Shown: positions 20,516 through 31,747, counted from the first letter of the stretch. The stretch: DNA of 64,000 nt from Gracilaria domingensis (GCA_022539475.1 VCMS01000306.1:1-64000), one strand, 5' to 3'. Numbers and translations: made by a program. Notes: generated by a model from the letters alone, not told the origin.

Positions 20516-21464
20516 AGGTGTTCGTTTCCATCATTCATGACTGAAGAAGGCATCCTGAGAGGGGGGGTCACAACGACTGCCATGCTCCCGGAGTCCCTCA
20601 GGACGAGCATCATCACGATGCGAGCATCTTCACGATGAATGCTACACGTTCTTTTAGAAACGAGATGTAACTGGGCCCTTTGCGGCCAAACGTACAACGG
20701 GAAGCTAGTTACATGTAAGTTGTCCCGAGGCATCAATTTATTCGGGGACATGCGTTGTCACAAATTTTGTACCAAGGGTACCACGCTTGATCTATTACGA
20801 GCATGAGTTGTAGTTGTTTGGTTTTGGTTGAGCTTCGTGTACGTGTACAGGACATAGCACTGTGCATGACACACACGTGTTCCTAGACGATAGTTTTAGG
20901 TTTTCTGTAGTCCGAAATGCTACACTACACGTGTAGACTTCTGAAACTCGGTCAGGCCATAAATTCTATCCCACGCCTTCGCCGCGACTCAGCACATCTT
21001 TCTACGACACCCCAGCGGCTCCGCCGCCCCCTTAACTCAAAACATCTTCTACGGCATTCTAGTGGCCTCGCCGCAAATCAGCATATCCGTCGATGTCGTT
21101 CGGTGTACATGAAGTCACGTTGAGATCGAGTCTAATTGGCTTTTCGGGGCGGCCGCACCCATACTTCGGATTAAGTATAAGAAACCAATGAGCAGCACGA
21201 CCATCCTGCCTCCGCATCGTGCTTCATGGCATGTATGAGGCAAAACGAAGTTTTCGAGGAAGGAAGGATATAATTTATTCATAGCACTCGATTCAAGGCA
21301 TCTGTGCTGGTGAGTTTGTCGCGGCCGTCGAGCGGTGATGGCGATCGGCACCTTTCTGATCTTACCATCTCAAGGCTTCTTGAAGCCAAGACCGAGCTGC
21401 GATCTCTCACTCGCTTGGTGCTCTTCTGTTGACGATACTTTGAGGTGGACTTTTCTAGTTTCGA

Positions 21465-22043
21465 TTAAGCTGACAAACACAACCTAAGGTTGTACGCCAC
21501 GCCGAGCAGATACGTGATCGGCCCGTCCAGCCAGGCGTTCAGGTATTCCTCCGTGTACAGAAACGGCAAGTACTGCGTGGTGCGGCACTCGTGATCGCGC
21601 AGATATGTAATGCCGTCAATCGTGGCATTCATTCCCGCCACAAATTGATCCCGTGTCGGCCCTGTGGGCCCCGAAGTCATCTGCTGCGCGGCCTGCTCCC
21701 GCTCACAATAGTCGCTCTCACGGTCGATATGTTCCGGGATCACCAAACGCGGCAGCACGACCAACATCGGTGCGTTTCGTCGAATCTTGAAGATGTACTG
21801 CTGCGGACACACGTAGCCCGGGTTCACGCCTCCGTGGTTGAAGTCTTCCTGGAACGGCTGGTAGCGGATTTCCGTGTTGCTCACGGATATTGAGGAGTGC
21901 GCTACGAAGCGCCCCATGCAAGGCGTCGTCATGCCATGTGAGCGGCCTATGATCGAGGACGAGAAAGGGACGTTGACTGGGCAAGTTGAGGCTGAGACAG
22001 CACTCGCCAGAAACAGAAACAAGAAGAACATGGTCGTTATCAT
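21465..22043 (-). CDS. Unknown secreted protein, 192 aa
   Basis: It begins with a classic signal peptide (MITTMFFLFLFLASAVSAS, cleavage near residues 18-20). The mature part has several Cys (TCPV, TPCMGR, YVCPQQ, DYCERE, HECRTT, RLCLSA) that could form disulfides, and one possible N-glycosylation site (NAT, near 138). No transmembrane span follows the leader. Composition and length suggest a compact extracellular protein. No family was recognised. A TATA box lies 68 bases upstream of the start on this strand. Confidence 0.75.
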   Translation of the reverse strand: MITTMFFLFLFLASAVSASTCPVNVPFSSSIIGRSHGMTTPCMGRFVAHSSISVSNTEIRYQPFQEDFNHGGVNPGYVCPQQYIFKIRRNAPMLVVLPRLVIPEHIDRESDYCEREQAAQQMTSGPTGPTRDQFVAGMNATIDGITYLRDHECRTTQYLPFLYTEEYLNAWLDGPITYLLGVAYNLRLCLSA

Positions 22044-22110
22044 CGTTGATTTGGGGACAGGCGGTGCGCTTCTGACTCCAGATCGATGTTCTAACCGAGT
22101 GCAGCTTCTC

Positions 22111-22117
22111 TTTTATA
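22111..22117 (-). promoter_or_regulatory. TATA box of the 192 aa secreted-protein gene
   Basis: TATAAAA on the minus strand, ending 68 bases before the start codon at 22043. Spacing and sequence fit a core promoter; transcription start not shown. Confidence 0.5.
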
Positions 22118-22120
22118 GTC

Positions 22121-23300
22121 AAAGAGGCTTGCAGCAAGCAAACAAGTGGTTCTGGAAATACCCCTCCTCTCACAATGAACATCAACCACTACAAATGGAA
22201 GCAGAATGTTTTACTTTCCTTCATACACCATCACATATCAACGCCATGTTCATTCGTTGTCGAGGACATTTCTATATTTCATGTGGGAAGCGGTGCGGAT
22301 ATGATTATCAACTTTCTTGTTGTGATTGTGAGACACCAATACAGGAAGGATGTAACACAATGGAGGAGCATCTCCCAAAAAGAACGTTTGAACAAAGGCT
22401 TACTCCGGTCAGTGCAGATATGACAACGAAGAACAACAGCGATGATTAAAACCATCCTCAAGGTTTCCAAAGCTAACACGCTTCGTGGAAATACTTCCAA
22501 GTTTCGTGCTCGAAAACAATCGTATGCATGACTCTATCCTTGGTACAAACAATAGAGCTTTGGGTACTCGCCAAGTATTTCACCCACGCGCTGCATGGTC
22601 AGAATGATCGCATAGAGTTGTAATCCTGGAGGCTACGGCTGTCGCGCGTTGGTTGACTGATGCACATGCACGGATGCGCAGCTCTAACGGATTTGTTGCG
22701 CGTTCAGTGAGTGACAAGGCTTTGTCAACCCTTCCATAGCTGCCCAAGCGCGATTGCGAATGGAGCTGCGTGGCAAGAAACCATGAAATCGGGGCTTGTC
22801 CCATCGCTCCTTGAAGGTGCTCTCGTCACGCCGTCGGCCTCTTGCGCGCCTTTTGCCTCGAGCAGGCTCGACAACGCCCGCTTGAACGCTACCGGTCGTC
22901 TGCGTCGCAGCAATTCGATGGCGGCGAGTGCGAGGCAGTGCTTGACCCATGCACATTATCCGCACCACTCGCGGCGGAAGCAGCACGGGCGCGCCCGTAG
23001 CCTTGGATTACGTGCTGCATTCTGTTTCGTCCGCATAGCAGCGTCTGTCTCTCAGGGGCATTATATGAGTGCAGTGCACTGGAACACGTGTCGAAATTGT
23101 TGCCGGCACCGAAAGACAAAAGCTATTATCGTGCTTTTCCAACTTTTTTGTAATAATTTATTGTCTGCTCCTCACAGCTTGCTACGACTCGTAGCCTACG
23201 AGTACACGCACACGGCCACGTGGAATACGTCAGCCAGAACGGATGCGTTCCGCACGGGTTACATCCGCCAGCCGTGCAATACGTGGAAAACGGGTACCAA
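22121..23300. other. Intergenic region with a GC-rich island
   Basis: 22121-22680 is AT-leaning with no gene seen. 22680-23000 is GC-rich and open in several frames on both strands. A long plus-strand frame at 22711-23568 runs into the antisense of the neighbouring secreted-protein gene and is not credible. The island could be a promoter or a decayed gene. Confidence 0.35.
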
Positions 23301-23374
23301 CATTCGAAAATCAAAATTGTTTATTCAAAGCTTCAAAACTAGGAAACTCTCGAAGACTCTTTGCTCAAATCTGT

Positions 23375-24091
23375 TCACGCCTCCACGGTCACCACCAGCG
23401 CCGTCTCGAACGACTCGCCGTCCACGACGATGTTCCTGGACTCTATCGCCACGAGCGAAGCTCCAAGCCGTTGTGCGTGAACCCCAACCTCCAGCCCGCC
23501 CTCCAAAACGTTCACGTCGTTGGAGCTCAGCACGCGGTTCTTCATGTTGTTCACCACATGCGCTGTAGCCTCCACCTGAACCCCGTCCGGTGCGTAGGAA
23601 ATCGCCTGCAGTCGGATCGGCTCCTCCTCATCGTGATTCGCCGCACTCACGACCAGTCCCTTCCCATAATCGCCAGACAAAATCTTCATCTCGTTGTCCT
23701 CGAAACTGACGTACGCGATGCCGTATACCGAGTGCATTTGTTCGGCCACGTTTGCGTACACCGCGCCATCCTCTGACTTCACTACCGCCTTCACTGCGTA
23801 CCTTGCTTCGCCCGGTAGACCATCGAAGAAAAGCGTCACAGTGATGTTGATCTTCTTGTCTGAAACTTCTTGCGCATGGATTTGGTGAGAGGTAATTATG
23901 TGCTCATACACCGTGTGCAAGGAGGTTTCTGCCAATTCTTCGCCGTCATTGAGTTCCAGAAGGAAGCTCTGAGTTGACTCTGCTGACCCGAACTGCTGCA
24001 GAGTTTCGGAGGCTGCCTCGATGTGTGTCAGCGTGCAGCTGACAACACTGAATAGCATTAGAACGATAGCGTAATGAATCATTTGGCTCAT
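23375..24091 (-). CDS. Secreted protein, copy A, 238 aa
   Basis: A signal peptide (MSQMIHYAIVLMLFSVVSC, cleavage somewhere in 19-27) is followed by a Ser/Glu-rich propeptide-like stretch and a region with alternating hydrophobic residues that suggests beta strands (KINITVTLFFDGLPG, AVYANVAEQM, IAYVSFEDNEMKI). There is almost no Cys after the leader. No family was recognised; the fold may be a small beta-rich domain. It differs from copy B (32940-33656) at two residues: Ala/Thr in VYxNVAEQ and Ser/Leu in VVDGExFET. Conservation of both frames and near-identical upstream sequence suggest both are expressed. An ATTTAAAT box lies about 90 bases upstream. Confidence 0.85.
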   Translation of the reverse strand: MSQMIHYAIVLMLFSVVSCTLTHIEAASETLQQFGSAESTQSFLLELNDGEELAETSLHTVYEHIITSHQIHAQEVSDKKINITVTLFFDGLPGEARYAVKAVVKSEDGAVYANVAEQMHSVYGIAYVSFEDNEMKILSGDYGKGLVVSAANHDEEEPIRLQAISYAPDGVQVEATAHVVNNMKNRVLSSNDVNVLEGGLEVGVHAQRLGASLVAIESRNIVVDGESFETALVVTVEA

Positions 24092-24957
24092 TGGTTTTGT
24101 AGCTCTGTTCCTAGTTCTCTGTTACTTCGAAGACTTCTGTAAACTCCGATAAAAAATTCACCAGAGCTCTGTCGACGCATTTAAATGGTGCAACGAACAA
24201 AATCTATAAACAACGAACTGCTGTTTTTCGGACTACTTCATTCCTCATAAAATCATGGATAACATAAATGATAAATAGGCACTTGTTTTTCATAATATGG
24301 AAATACATTCAATACTCTGAATGCGAAAACTTTCGAAAAACAAGTAAATGATGTCAAATTGTCAAATTGCAAAAACTTCTTATTGAAACAATTCATAATC
24401 ATGATAGACAAACTTCGAGAAACTATTCTTTTCTATCAATTGTAGAGAATGACAAAACTTGAGATCGAGCCGATTAAATTTTGATTCTTTCAACAGATAA
24501 AAAATGAAATTCTTCACATATGGCGACATGATTCTTATAATCAGCAAGGAGGCGAATGGTTTTCAATTTCAGTAGATGAATTACACTTCTCAGTCTCTGC
24601 CAGGCCTATTGTGTACAAGTGACAAAAGTAGTTTCTGGAGGTTTTTATCATAATTATGGATTGTCTCCATAAGATGGATTTGCCGGATATGATTCACTTG
24701 TTCCAAAAAAGTCTTATTCATATCAAATTGTAATCTCATACTATGAAAAACAATAGCCAATCTTTATTATGCTCATGCTTTCATGACGAATGAAATAGTC
24801 CAATACAACAAAAATTCATTGCTTGTAGATTTCGTTCGTCGCGTAATTTAAACGTGACTACAAAGCTCTGTTTAATGTTTTATCCGAGTTCAACGCAAAA
24901 AATTTAAAGTAACGGAGAACTAGAAACACTGGAAACAAAAACAAATGTCGAACGATT

Positions 24958-25203
24958 CGTTCCGTTATCATTCTAATGCTATCCAGTGCTGTCAGCAGCA
25001 CGCTGACAAACATCGAAGCAGCCTCCAAAGCTCTGCAGAAGTTGAAATCCGCAGAGTCGACTCAAAACTTCCTTCTCAGAGTGAATGAACCGCAGGAATT
25101 GACAGAACCCTCCTATGTGTTCACTTCTGAATGCAGTGTTCCTGACAATCTTCGGCTGTGTCGTCGAGATGGTAGACGGCGACGTAACGGCGATCAGACC
25201 TAA
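24958..25203 (+). pseudogene. Shortened relative of the 238 aa gene, left arm
   Basis: This frame matches the signal peptide and next 45 residues of the 238 aa protein (LSSAVSSTLTNIEAASKAL, then SAESTQNFLL), then departs into an unrelated Arg-rich tail. Compared with its partner in the right arm (31211-31510), the original start codon position has changed, and the nearest ATG (24945) is out of frame. The next in-frame Met, at 24976, falls inside the leader. It is therefore probably not translated as a secreted protein. It lies head to head with copy A, with related upstream sequence on both sides. Confidence 0.7.
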
Positions 25204-25260
25204 TGAATTAAATTAATTTGGACTAAAATCAGATTTAAAAGTGAGGAACTCCGTAGGTAC

Positions 25261-25700
25261 ACCGGGCCGTATTTGTGACAAGATTTTTGAGCAAGTTGAT
25301 AGGTTACAGGCACTCTCAAAACTTCACAGTAAGTCATATGTACTAACATTTTCCTCGTTACTTGTTCTAAGCGTATTTGTCTACAAATTAAACTGTATTT
25401 CTCTTGGTTTGAGTTAAATCAGCGCTTTGAGAAGCATATTTCTCTAAGTTGGAGACGCTAAGCTCCTATAGAACCTTTCTTCGGTACAGCAAAGTTCAAA
25501 CTATATCTTCCTAGGCGAAAAAAATACCCTTGCTTCATAAAATGTTTTAAAGTTGATATCAAACTTTGATGGTTTTTAAAATGATCAGACGTTGAACACA
25601 ACGGCAGAACTAGCTAAAAAGATGAAGTTTCAAACAACGTTTTAGCTGTGGTTACTAGTTATAGTGAAAATAAAAACTTAAGACTTAATTCGAAAACTAC
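25261..25700 (+). repeat. Degenerate MITE copy
   Basis: It starts ACCGGGCCGTATTTGTGACA and follows the MITE at 37902-38421 through GATTTTTGAGCAAG and a later TATAGTGAAAATAAA block, but the right terminal repeat was not found. About 70-80 percent similar by eye. Fragments of the same family lie near 30880-31190. Confidence 0.5.
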
Positions 25701-26478
25701 TTCACCTTATGAACAATCACAAATGCTGGCATATGCGGGATTGTTAGGTTGCCGGGTGTATTTTGGCGACTTCTACTAGACATACCAGGCAAACACTTTT
25801 TTTGGGTAATAAATGTATCCTCTAGTTTATTACCATTTCTTCCCAAGAAACAGAGTGGTATACAGGAATATAGCACATCACAAAAACGCAGACTACAAAA
25901 AAATAAAAAGCAGACTACCATACAAAAGGCGTGGGATAAAAATGGAAAACACGTAGTAATGCCTAGGGTTTTTAATTTATAGACATATAAATCTTCTAAG
26001 AGATGACTCCGCATATAAGAATAATCTTGATGTCAGTCCTTGATCTACATCCACACACAGCCAAACAGAGCCATTGCTCATCATGCAACCAATTACTCCC
26101 AGCAATGCCACAAAAAGCACAAATTTGGTTGCTGCGCAACGTTTAGAGCGCAAATCAAACTTACCAAAAATTTCAAATGCATTACGATTTTTTTTCGCAT
26201 TTTGTTTGCAATATTTTGCAATAATATTGTCGATAGCCGTGCTGAGCAGATCCAGTTCGCGGATGGCTTCCCGTCGTAAACGACGTGCTAGTCGGTTGTA
26301 GGCTTTTGTGGTGAGAAAGACCTTGGGAGATCGCTTGAATGCGTTTGGCTCATCACCTGTGTGACGGAGAACCTTAGATCCGTCGTTCTACTGTCCCGAG
26401 CTCGCGCTTCGTCTGTCTTAAATCGTATCTTCTACTTACTATAAGGCTGATTGACAAAATAATGAGTTTGGTGCTATT
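25701..26478. other. AT-rich intergenic region
   Basis: Short frames occur on both strands (25697-26014 minus, 25749-25982 plus), but they overlap each other and resemble nothing. Nothing else was recognised. Confidence 0.35.
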
Positions 26479-27230
26479 ATGAAAAGCGCATGTGCAAAAA
26501 GGATCGGCACCATCGAAGGGACAAAACGTTTGAAACGACCACAACTGCAGAAGACAGAATCGCAAACCTTGGCCGCCACTGCGCCGTGGCTCGAAGAAGA
26601 AGCCAAACTGGTAGCGGCGGCAGCGGTGGTGGGCTCTGCCAAGCCACAGCGTGCGGTTGCGTCAGTCGGCAAGCTCCAACTCGAGCGACTGCGTTCACCA
26701 CAACGGCAGCTAGTGCGGCGTGGGGTGCGGCATGCGCAGGTTTTCGCGCAAGCTGCGCAGATGCTGAAGCCTCACAGCGACCGCGACGGCGCGCAGCGAC
26801 AGCAACTGCAGATCACTCGCGAGCGAGAAGCATTGCGTGGCCACGCGCGAAACCGCGTCCCACAGGACGCACACGTGGTCGACGTATGCGCTACCACGCG
26901 CGCACCGTCGTCGGACATGGCCGCGCACTGCACAGGCGCACGTTCGCATATCATAGAGCCACGCTGCACACGCGGCGACCGTGTGACCGCGCAGCGCGTC
27001 GCGCACGGCGGCGCCGGAGCGCACATCACACACGCGCACGCCGTGCGTCCGCGCTCAACGAGAGCGCCTCCTCCGCGCACCACCTTGCGTTCCCCACTCT
27101 CACCACGCGCCTCACAGATCTTCTCGCCGCTTTCTGCATCTCATACGTAAACCGTACCAGAATCGAACCCAAAACAAACCTCTTCACCGTTCTCCACGTT
27201 CCATACTACAACCGCTTCAACGTTTTCTAG
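26479..27230 (+). other. GC-rich open region, coding status unclear
   Basis: Two plus-strand frames (26479-27150 and 26490-27230) and two minus-strand frames are open together. All are rich in Arg, Ala, His and Thr and low in complexity, which is what a GC-rich stretch gives by chance. The sharp GC rise against AT-rich flanks resembles the islands near 22680-23000, 28280-28650 and 35780-36010. It may be a promoter island, a non-coding RNA or a decayed gene. No function is proposed. Confidence 0.3.
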
Positions 27231-28280
27231 CCGACATACCACCCATCTTGAATCTCCGCTCAGACACACACACCGAATCGTCGCTGTCGTCCTTCCAGTA
27301 ACAGTTTCCACATCCCTTGCATCGTCCTACGTCTTCACACTATTTTCCTCGACCACATACAAAACCATTCGTCCATCTCTTGACAACGCCGTCTGTCCAA
27401 CCCTTTTCATTTCTCTTTTGAAACTGCTTCGACTGCCGTAATTTATGTTTCACTTCCCTATTTCTACCTTCTTTTTATGCCAAAACAACATCACCAACTC
27501 ACTTCCATGCTTTCGGATACCCAATACTCTCCCCCCACTTGCATGCTCTCCAAAGCAGCGCCGCCTACAGCTGCAACCATGTTCCTTTTACTGTATCTTC
27601 TCCGCAATCTGTTGTACTATCTCTCCGAACCTTCGCGTCATGTTGCTCTTCTCTGAATACGTTATCAGCCGTCCGTACAGCTGATAACATACCTCGTGCG
27701 AGTTTTGTCCCACTGCATTCTGACTCAATCTCGAAACCTTCGCATCACTCTCAGTGCACTCTTCTTCTCTTCCTTCGTTGCTTTCTTCAAACAACCGTGT
27801 GCCGTCCGCCCATGTAAAACGCTATTCTCAACAGCGAGTATTCAGCTCTGACTCAGAGCCTCTGAGTAAGGTGCTTCATGGATCACTGAGGCTTCAACAA
27901 AAGCCAAACCAGTTTCACATCCTCTCCAGCGTCTTTCAAAAGTCGACACACGTTGAGGTCCAGATATCCGACTTTGTGCTCCACACTCCACCATTCCCTA
28001 CTTTTCGGTTCCGTAGTATGGTTCACAACTGCCCTCGTCACGGTAACATCTCCCCTTTCTTCATTTTCGTTCGACGACCAGCAACAAAATTGCTTACAGC
28101 TCAACCATGGGCCACAGGTTTCATATTCTCTCTTATTAACATTCAGGGAACTCATATTTGTGCGGGCTTCAACAGCATAACCTCCTTCCGGCAGAGCATT
28201 AAATTTTAACATTGCTCTCAAAATAAGAATAAACACGTGCACAGGTGTACATGTAGGACACGATATGCGTTGTGCGTTCT
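27231..28280. other. Pyrimidine-rich region, possible minus-strand ORF
   Basis: 27160-27830 is strongly C/T-rich on the plus strand. A minus-strand frame from 28620 to 27883 (245 aa) overlaps a 151 aa plus-strand frame. The minus frame ends in a plausible helical stretch (YLDLNVCRLLKDAGEDV), but its N-terminal half runs through the GC-rich island and is low-complexity. I cannot call a gene with confidence. Confidence 0.25.
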
Positions 28281-28650
28281 TTGTTTTTGCAATTCCGCGC
28301 GCCTCCTCAGCACTGCTGGGCATGTGCCGTATTTGACAAGTGCGCCACGTTGAATACGCATCTGCGCTGCCAGGTTTCCCATCTGTTCGATACGGTGCAG
28401 CGTTCAGGTGCGAACGATGTGCGCGGGGCCATTGCGTGATGCGGCTGCGCGCGCTCGGCCGGGAACGAAGCGGCTCATATTGCTTGACGTCACTGGAAGC
28501 ATTGGCCAACGGCTTTGCACAGAGCGTCCAAACGCAAGCGGTCGCGCCATACGTCGCGGCGCTTCTGACACGCAATGCCGTGCAATCGGGCCCCACATGA
28601 AGGGCTTGCGTCACTCGCATGGCCGCACCACTGCTGCTTTGGACGCAGCG
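28281..28650. promoter_or_regulatory. GC-rich island with a TGACGTCA site
   Basis: CpG-rich sequence 230-600 bases upstream of the ankyrin gene. It contains a perfect TGACGTCA palindrome (28485-28492), the core recognised by CREB/ATF-type bZIP proteins, and a reverse CCAAT box (ATTGG, 28501-28505). A similar pairing occurs near 35874. A promoter or enhancer role is inference. Confidence 0.35.
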
Positions 28651-28798
28651 CCAAAGGCGCCTCGAAGGACAGGCAAGACACCGCTAAATTGCGCCTGGCG
28701 AAAAAGAACGAGAGGTATTCTGAGAGGCATTCCGGCTGGGACTTGGCACTGAAGGGGCCGGAGGGCGAGAAGGAAAGTAACGGAACTAGTGGTAGCGC

Positions 28799-28806
28799 TT
28801 TATATG
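28799..28806 (+). promoter_or_regulatory. TATA-like box of the ankyrin gene
   Basis: TTTATATG about 70-78 bases before the ankyrin start codon, matching the spacing seen for the 192 aa secreted-protein gene. Confidence 0.4.
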
Positions 28807-28876
28807 GCAGAGGCAGATAGGCGGAGCAACCGAAACTGCTGAACATCTAGAGCAGTGTGTGCATCCGTTGCCAATT

Positions 28877-30403
28877 ATGTCGGCGTCGTCGTCGTCGTCG
28901 TCGTCGTATTTTGCCAATCAACTGGTTGCTGTATGTGAATCTGGAGATGTCGAGCGACTGCGTCAGCTCCTGGACACCGGCTCCGACTTGGACTTTATAA
29001 AGAGGTATGTTCTGATCGCATTCCGTAGATATGCGCAGATCAAACTGTGCCAGAGAGGAATTTATTGATTCACTCGAATGGTAACAATAGTTTTTTCTAC
29101 TGTCGTGGCTAGGTTATGTGGAACTGCGTTGCTTAAAGCTGCGAAAGAGGGACACACAGAAGTGGTGAAGGAGCTGCTGAAACGCGGAGCCGACGTGCAC
29201 ACTGCATACAGAGACGGTGAAAACGCGTTGCATCTAGCTGCTGAAAACGGACACGCAAAAGTGGTGAAGGAGCTTCTTGAACGCGGAGCCGACGTGAGCA
29301 GGACATGCAGCCTCGATCGAAACGCGTTGCATATTGCTGCAGGAAAAGGACACTCAGAAATTGTGAAGGAGCTGCTGCACCGCGGCGCCGACGTACACAG
29401 CACAGGTGTGGTTGGATATACCGCGTTGCATTGGGCTGCTTTAATCGGGACTGCAGAAGTGGCTAAGGTGCTCTTACAACGCGGTGCCGACGTGCACAGC
29501 GCGACCGAAGGCGGTTGGAACGCAATTCATTTTGCTGGTATGAGTGGGAACACAGAAGTGGCGAAGGAGCTCCTGCAGTGTGGGGCTGAGGTTAACGTCG
29601 AAACCAACGACAGTAACAACGCTTTGTATATTGCTTCTCAATATGGGTACACAGAAATGGTGAAGGAGCTGCTACAAAGCGGCGCCGACGTTATCACCGC
29701 AAGCAAATACTCTGGTAAGAACGCGTTACATGGCGCTGCTGGACATGGACGAACGGAAGTCGTAAAGGAGCTGCTACGACGCGGTTTCAACGTAAACAGC
29801 GCAGACAAGGATGGCGAGAACGCATTGCATTTCGCTGCTCGGAACGGAAAGAAAGAAGTTTTGAAGGAGCTGCTGCTACACGGCGCCGACGTAAACAGCG
29901 CGGACGACGATGGTGAGAACGCATTGCATCGCGCTGCAAAGAACGGACACAAAGATGTTTTGAAGGAGCTGCTGCAACACGGCGCCGACGTGAACAGAGC
30001 AAAAAACAATGGTGAGAACGCATTGCATCTCGCAGCAAAGCACGGACACAAAGATGTTTTGAAGGAGCTCCTGCAGCACGACGCCGACATGCACAGCGCA
30101 GAAAACACCGGTTCGAACGCGTTGCATTTCGCTGCTCTAAACGGCCACATAGAAATTGTTAAGGAGCTGCTGAGATCCCACGCCGATGTGCACAGCTTGA
30201 ACAATGCCGGTATGACTGCGTTGCACCTAGCGGCTTTAAAGGGACTCACAGCCGTGGTGCAAGAGCTGCTGCAACACGGCGTCGACGTTCACATCGCCGA
30301 TGTCAATAACATAACTGCGTTAGAATACGCTGCTCACTTCGGACACACAGAAGTGGTAATGTGGCTAGAGAGAGCGGGAATGTCAGACAAGGTAGAAAGG
30401 TAA
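28877..30403 (+). CDS. Ankyrin-repeat protein, two exons
   Basis: Model: exon 1 28877-29004, intron 29005-29112 (donor GTATGT, acceptor GGCTAG), exon 2 29113-30403; 472 aa. Exon 1 gives MSAS, a Ser run coded by TCG triplets, and a first ankyrin-like helix pair (VAVCESGDVERLRQLLDTG). Exon 2 carries about a dozen tandem 33-residue ankyrin repeats with the consensus NALH-x-AA-x2-GH-x-EVVKELL-x2-GADV. Ankyrin stacks bind partner proteins; no second domain is present, so it is probably an adaptor. The repeats are very alike in DNA, which points to recent internal expansion. It sits in the spacer between the two arms of the inverted duplication. The mirror frame on the other strand (29638-30249) is an artefact of the repeats. 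Confidence 0.88.
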
Positions 30404-31100
30404 AAAGCTAAATAGTTCTCTTTAACTCACTAACTGCTGCAACAAGAGAAAAACAACGATTTCTAAAACGGCTGCGTATGCCTACTGCAAGTCATGCTTT
30501 TCCAAAGAGCAGATACAATTTAAAATCAAACGAAGAACTTTCTTTCTCATAAATTTGAACTCTTTGTAGTTCAAAACTTCAATAGTTTTCTCGGCTACCG
30601 ATCATTTTCTACACACAAATACAAATGTGAAAATAAACTGCAACGCATCCAAAACAGGAACATATTTACTTACTAAATTACAGATTGTCTTCTCTTTATT
30701 TGGCAATACATATTCGTATTAAAAATACTGGCTAATTTTCGGATTGTTTACAGCAAAAACAAAAAGAAAATAGTTCTGTGACAGCCATATTAGCTCTAAA
30801 TTTGTCTTCCATTCTGGCATTGAATTAAGAAGTTTGCATGAACCATGTATATATTTAATCTAAAGTGTGGAAAAATAGGAATGGGGTTGCTGCTAAACGA
30901 AGAAAACATAATTCAAACTAAATCTTTTTACGGGAAAAAATCCCCTTGTGTCATAAAATGTTTAAGTTATTTATAGTGAAAATAAAACTTAAACGCTGGT
31001 CTGCCTTTCCTGTTTTATATTTAATGACTTGTTTCCAACATTTTTTGTTGAAAAAGATGAAAGGAAAAAAACTGACACATTAACAGAAAAGCATACACTT
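30404..31100. other. AT-rich intergenic region with MITE fragments
   Basis: No gene seen. 30880-31000 matches an inner part of the MITE family in plus orientation, and 31140-31190 matches its left end in minus orientation, so two fragments meet here. Confidence 0.4.
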
Positions 31101-31210
31101 AGAAACCTTTAAAAGTTTTTAATTGTGAGAGCGCTTGTAACTTATGAACTTGCTCAAAAATCTTTTCTCAAGTACTGCCCTGTGTATCTATGTAGTTCCT
31201 CACTTTAAAT

Positions 31211-31510
31211 CTAATTAAAGCCCAAATTACTCTCTTTCATTAGGTCTGGTCGCCGCATGATGGAGATACGTCGCCGTCTACCAACTCGACGACACAGCCG
31301 AAGATTGGCAGGAGCTCTGCATTCAGAAGTGAACACATAGGAGGTTTCTGTCAATTCCTGGGGTTCATTCACTCCGAGAAGGAAGTATTGAGTCGACTCT
31401 GCCGATTTCATTTTCTGCAGAGCCTTGGAGGCTGCCTCGATGTTTGTCAGCGTGCTGCTGACAACACTGGATAGCATTAGAATAATAACGGAATGAATAG
31501 TTCGCCTCAT
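31211..31510 (-). CDS. Shortened relative of the 238 aa secreted protein, 99 aa
   Basis: It starts MRRTIHSVIILMLSSVVSS, a signal peptide closely related to that of the 238 aa protein, and keeps the next block (TLTNIEAASKAL, SAESTQYFLL, ELTETS). It then turns into an unrelated 45-residue tail with two Cys and an Arg-rich stretch (CRRVGRRRR). The beta-rich body of the long protein is missing. Unlike its left-arm partner it keeps the start codon, so a 99 aa secreted product is possible. It could equally be a truncated gene without function. It is divergently arranged with copy B, sharing related upstream sequence. Confidence 0.55.
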   Translation of the reverse strand: MRRTIHSVIILMLSSVVSSTLTNIEAASKALQKMKSAESTQYFLLGVNEPQELTETSYVFTSECRAPANLRLCRRVGRRRRISIMRRPDLMKESNLGFN

Positions 31511-31747
31511 TTGTTTTTGTTTCCAGTGTTTCTAGTTCTCTGTTTCCTTAAATTTTCTTGCGTTGAACTCGGATAAAACATTAAACAGAGCTTTGTAGAC
31601 GCGTTTAAAGTGCGCGATGAACAAAATCTATAAGCAATGAACTTTTGTTGTTTTGGACTATTCCATTCGTCATGAAAGCATGAGCATAATAAATGAGTAT
31701 TGGCTTTTGTTTTTCATGATATGAGAATAAAATTTGATATGAGTAAG

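Larger units (their letters stand above)
19999..21464. other. Intergenic region with two strong palindromes
   Basis: About 1.47 kb without a convincing gene. It holds a 19-base inverted repeat (20298-20347), a 78-base near-perfect palindrome (20438-20515) and an imperfect tandem repeat of two to three 42-47 base units each beginning GCCGC (about 20981-21110). The minus-strand promoter of the STEAP-like gene should lie at the left edge. Confidence 0.45.
23300..25330. repeat. Left arm of the large inverted duplication
   Basis: This arm pairs in inverted orientation with about 31100-33725. It holds secreted-protein gene copy A (minus) and a shortened relative (plus), arranged head to head. The part from about 23356 to 24690 is almost identical to the right arm; the inner part, about 24700-25330, is only about 90 percent identical by eye. 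The outer edge fades just past the gene's stop codon. Confidence 0.85.

Noticed and set aside
22711-23568. A 285 aa plus-strand frame
   Set aside because: Its second half is the antisense of the 238 aa secreted-protein gene and its first half is low-complexity from a GC-rich island.
25749-26014. PiggyBac-like transposase fragment on either strand
   Set aside because: The overlapping short frames contain no diagnostic piggyBac block.
29638-30249. A 203 aa minus-strand frame across the ankyrin gene
   Set aside because: It is the mirror image of the ankyrin repeats and is itself repetitive only because they are.
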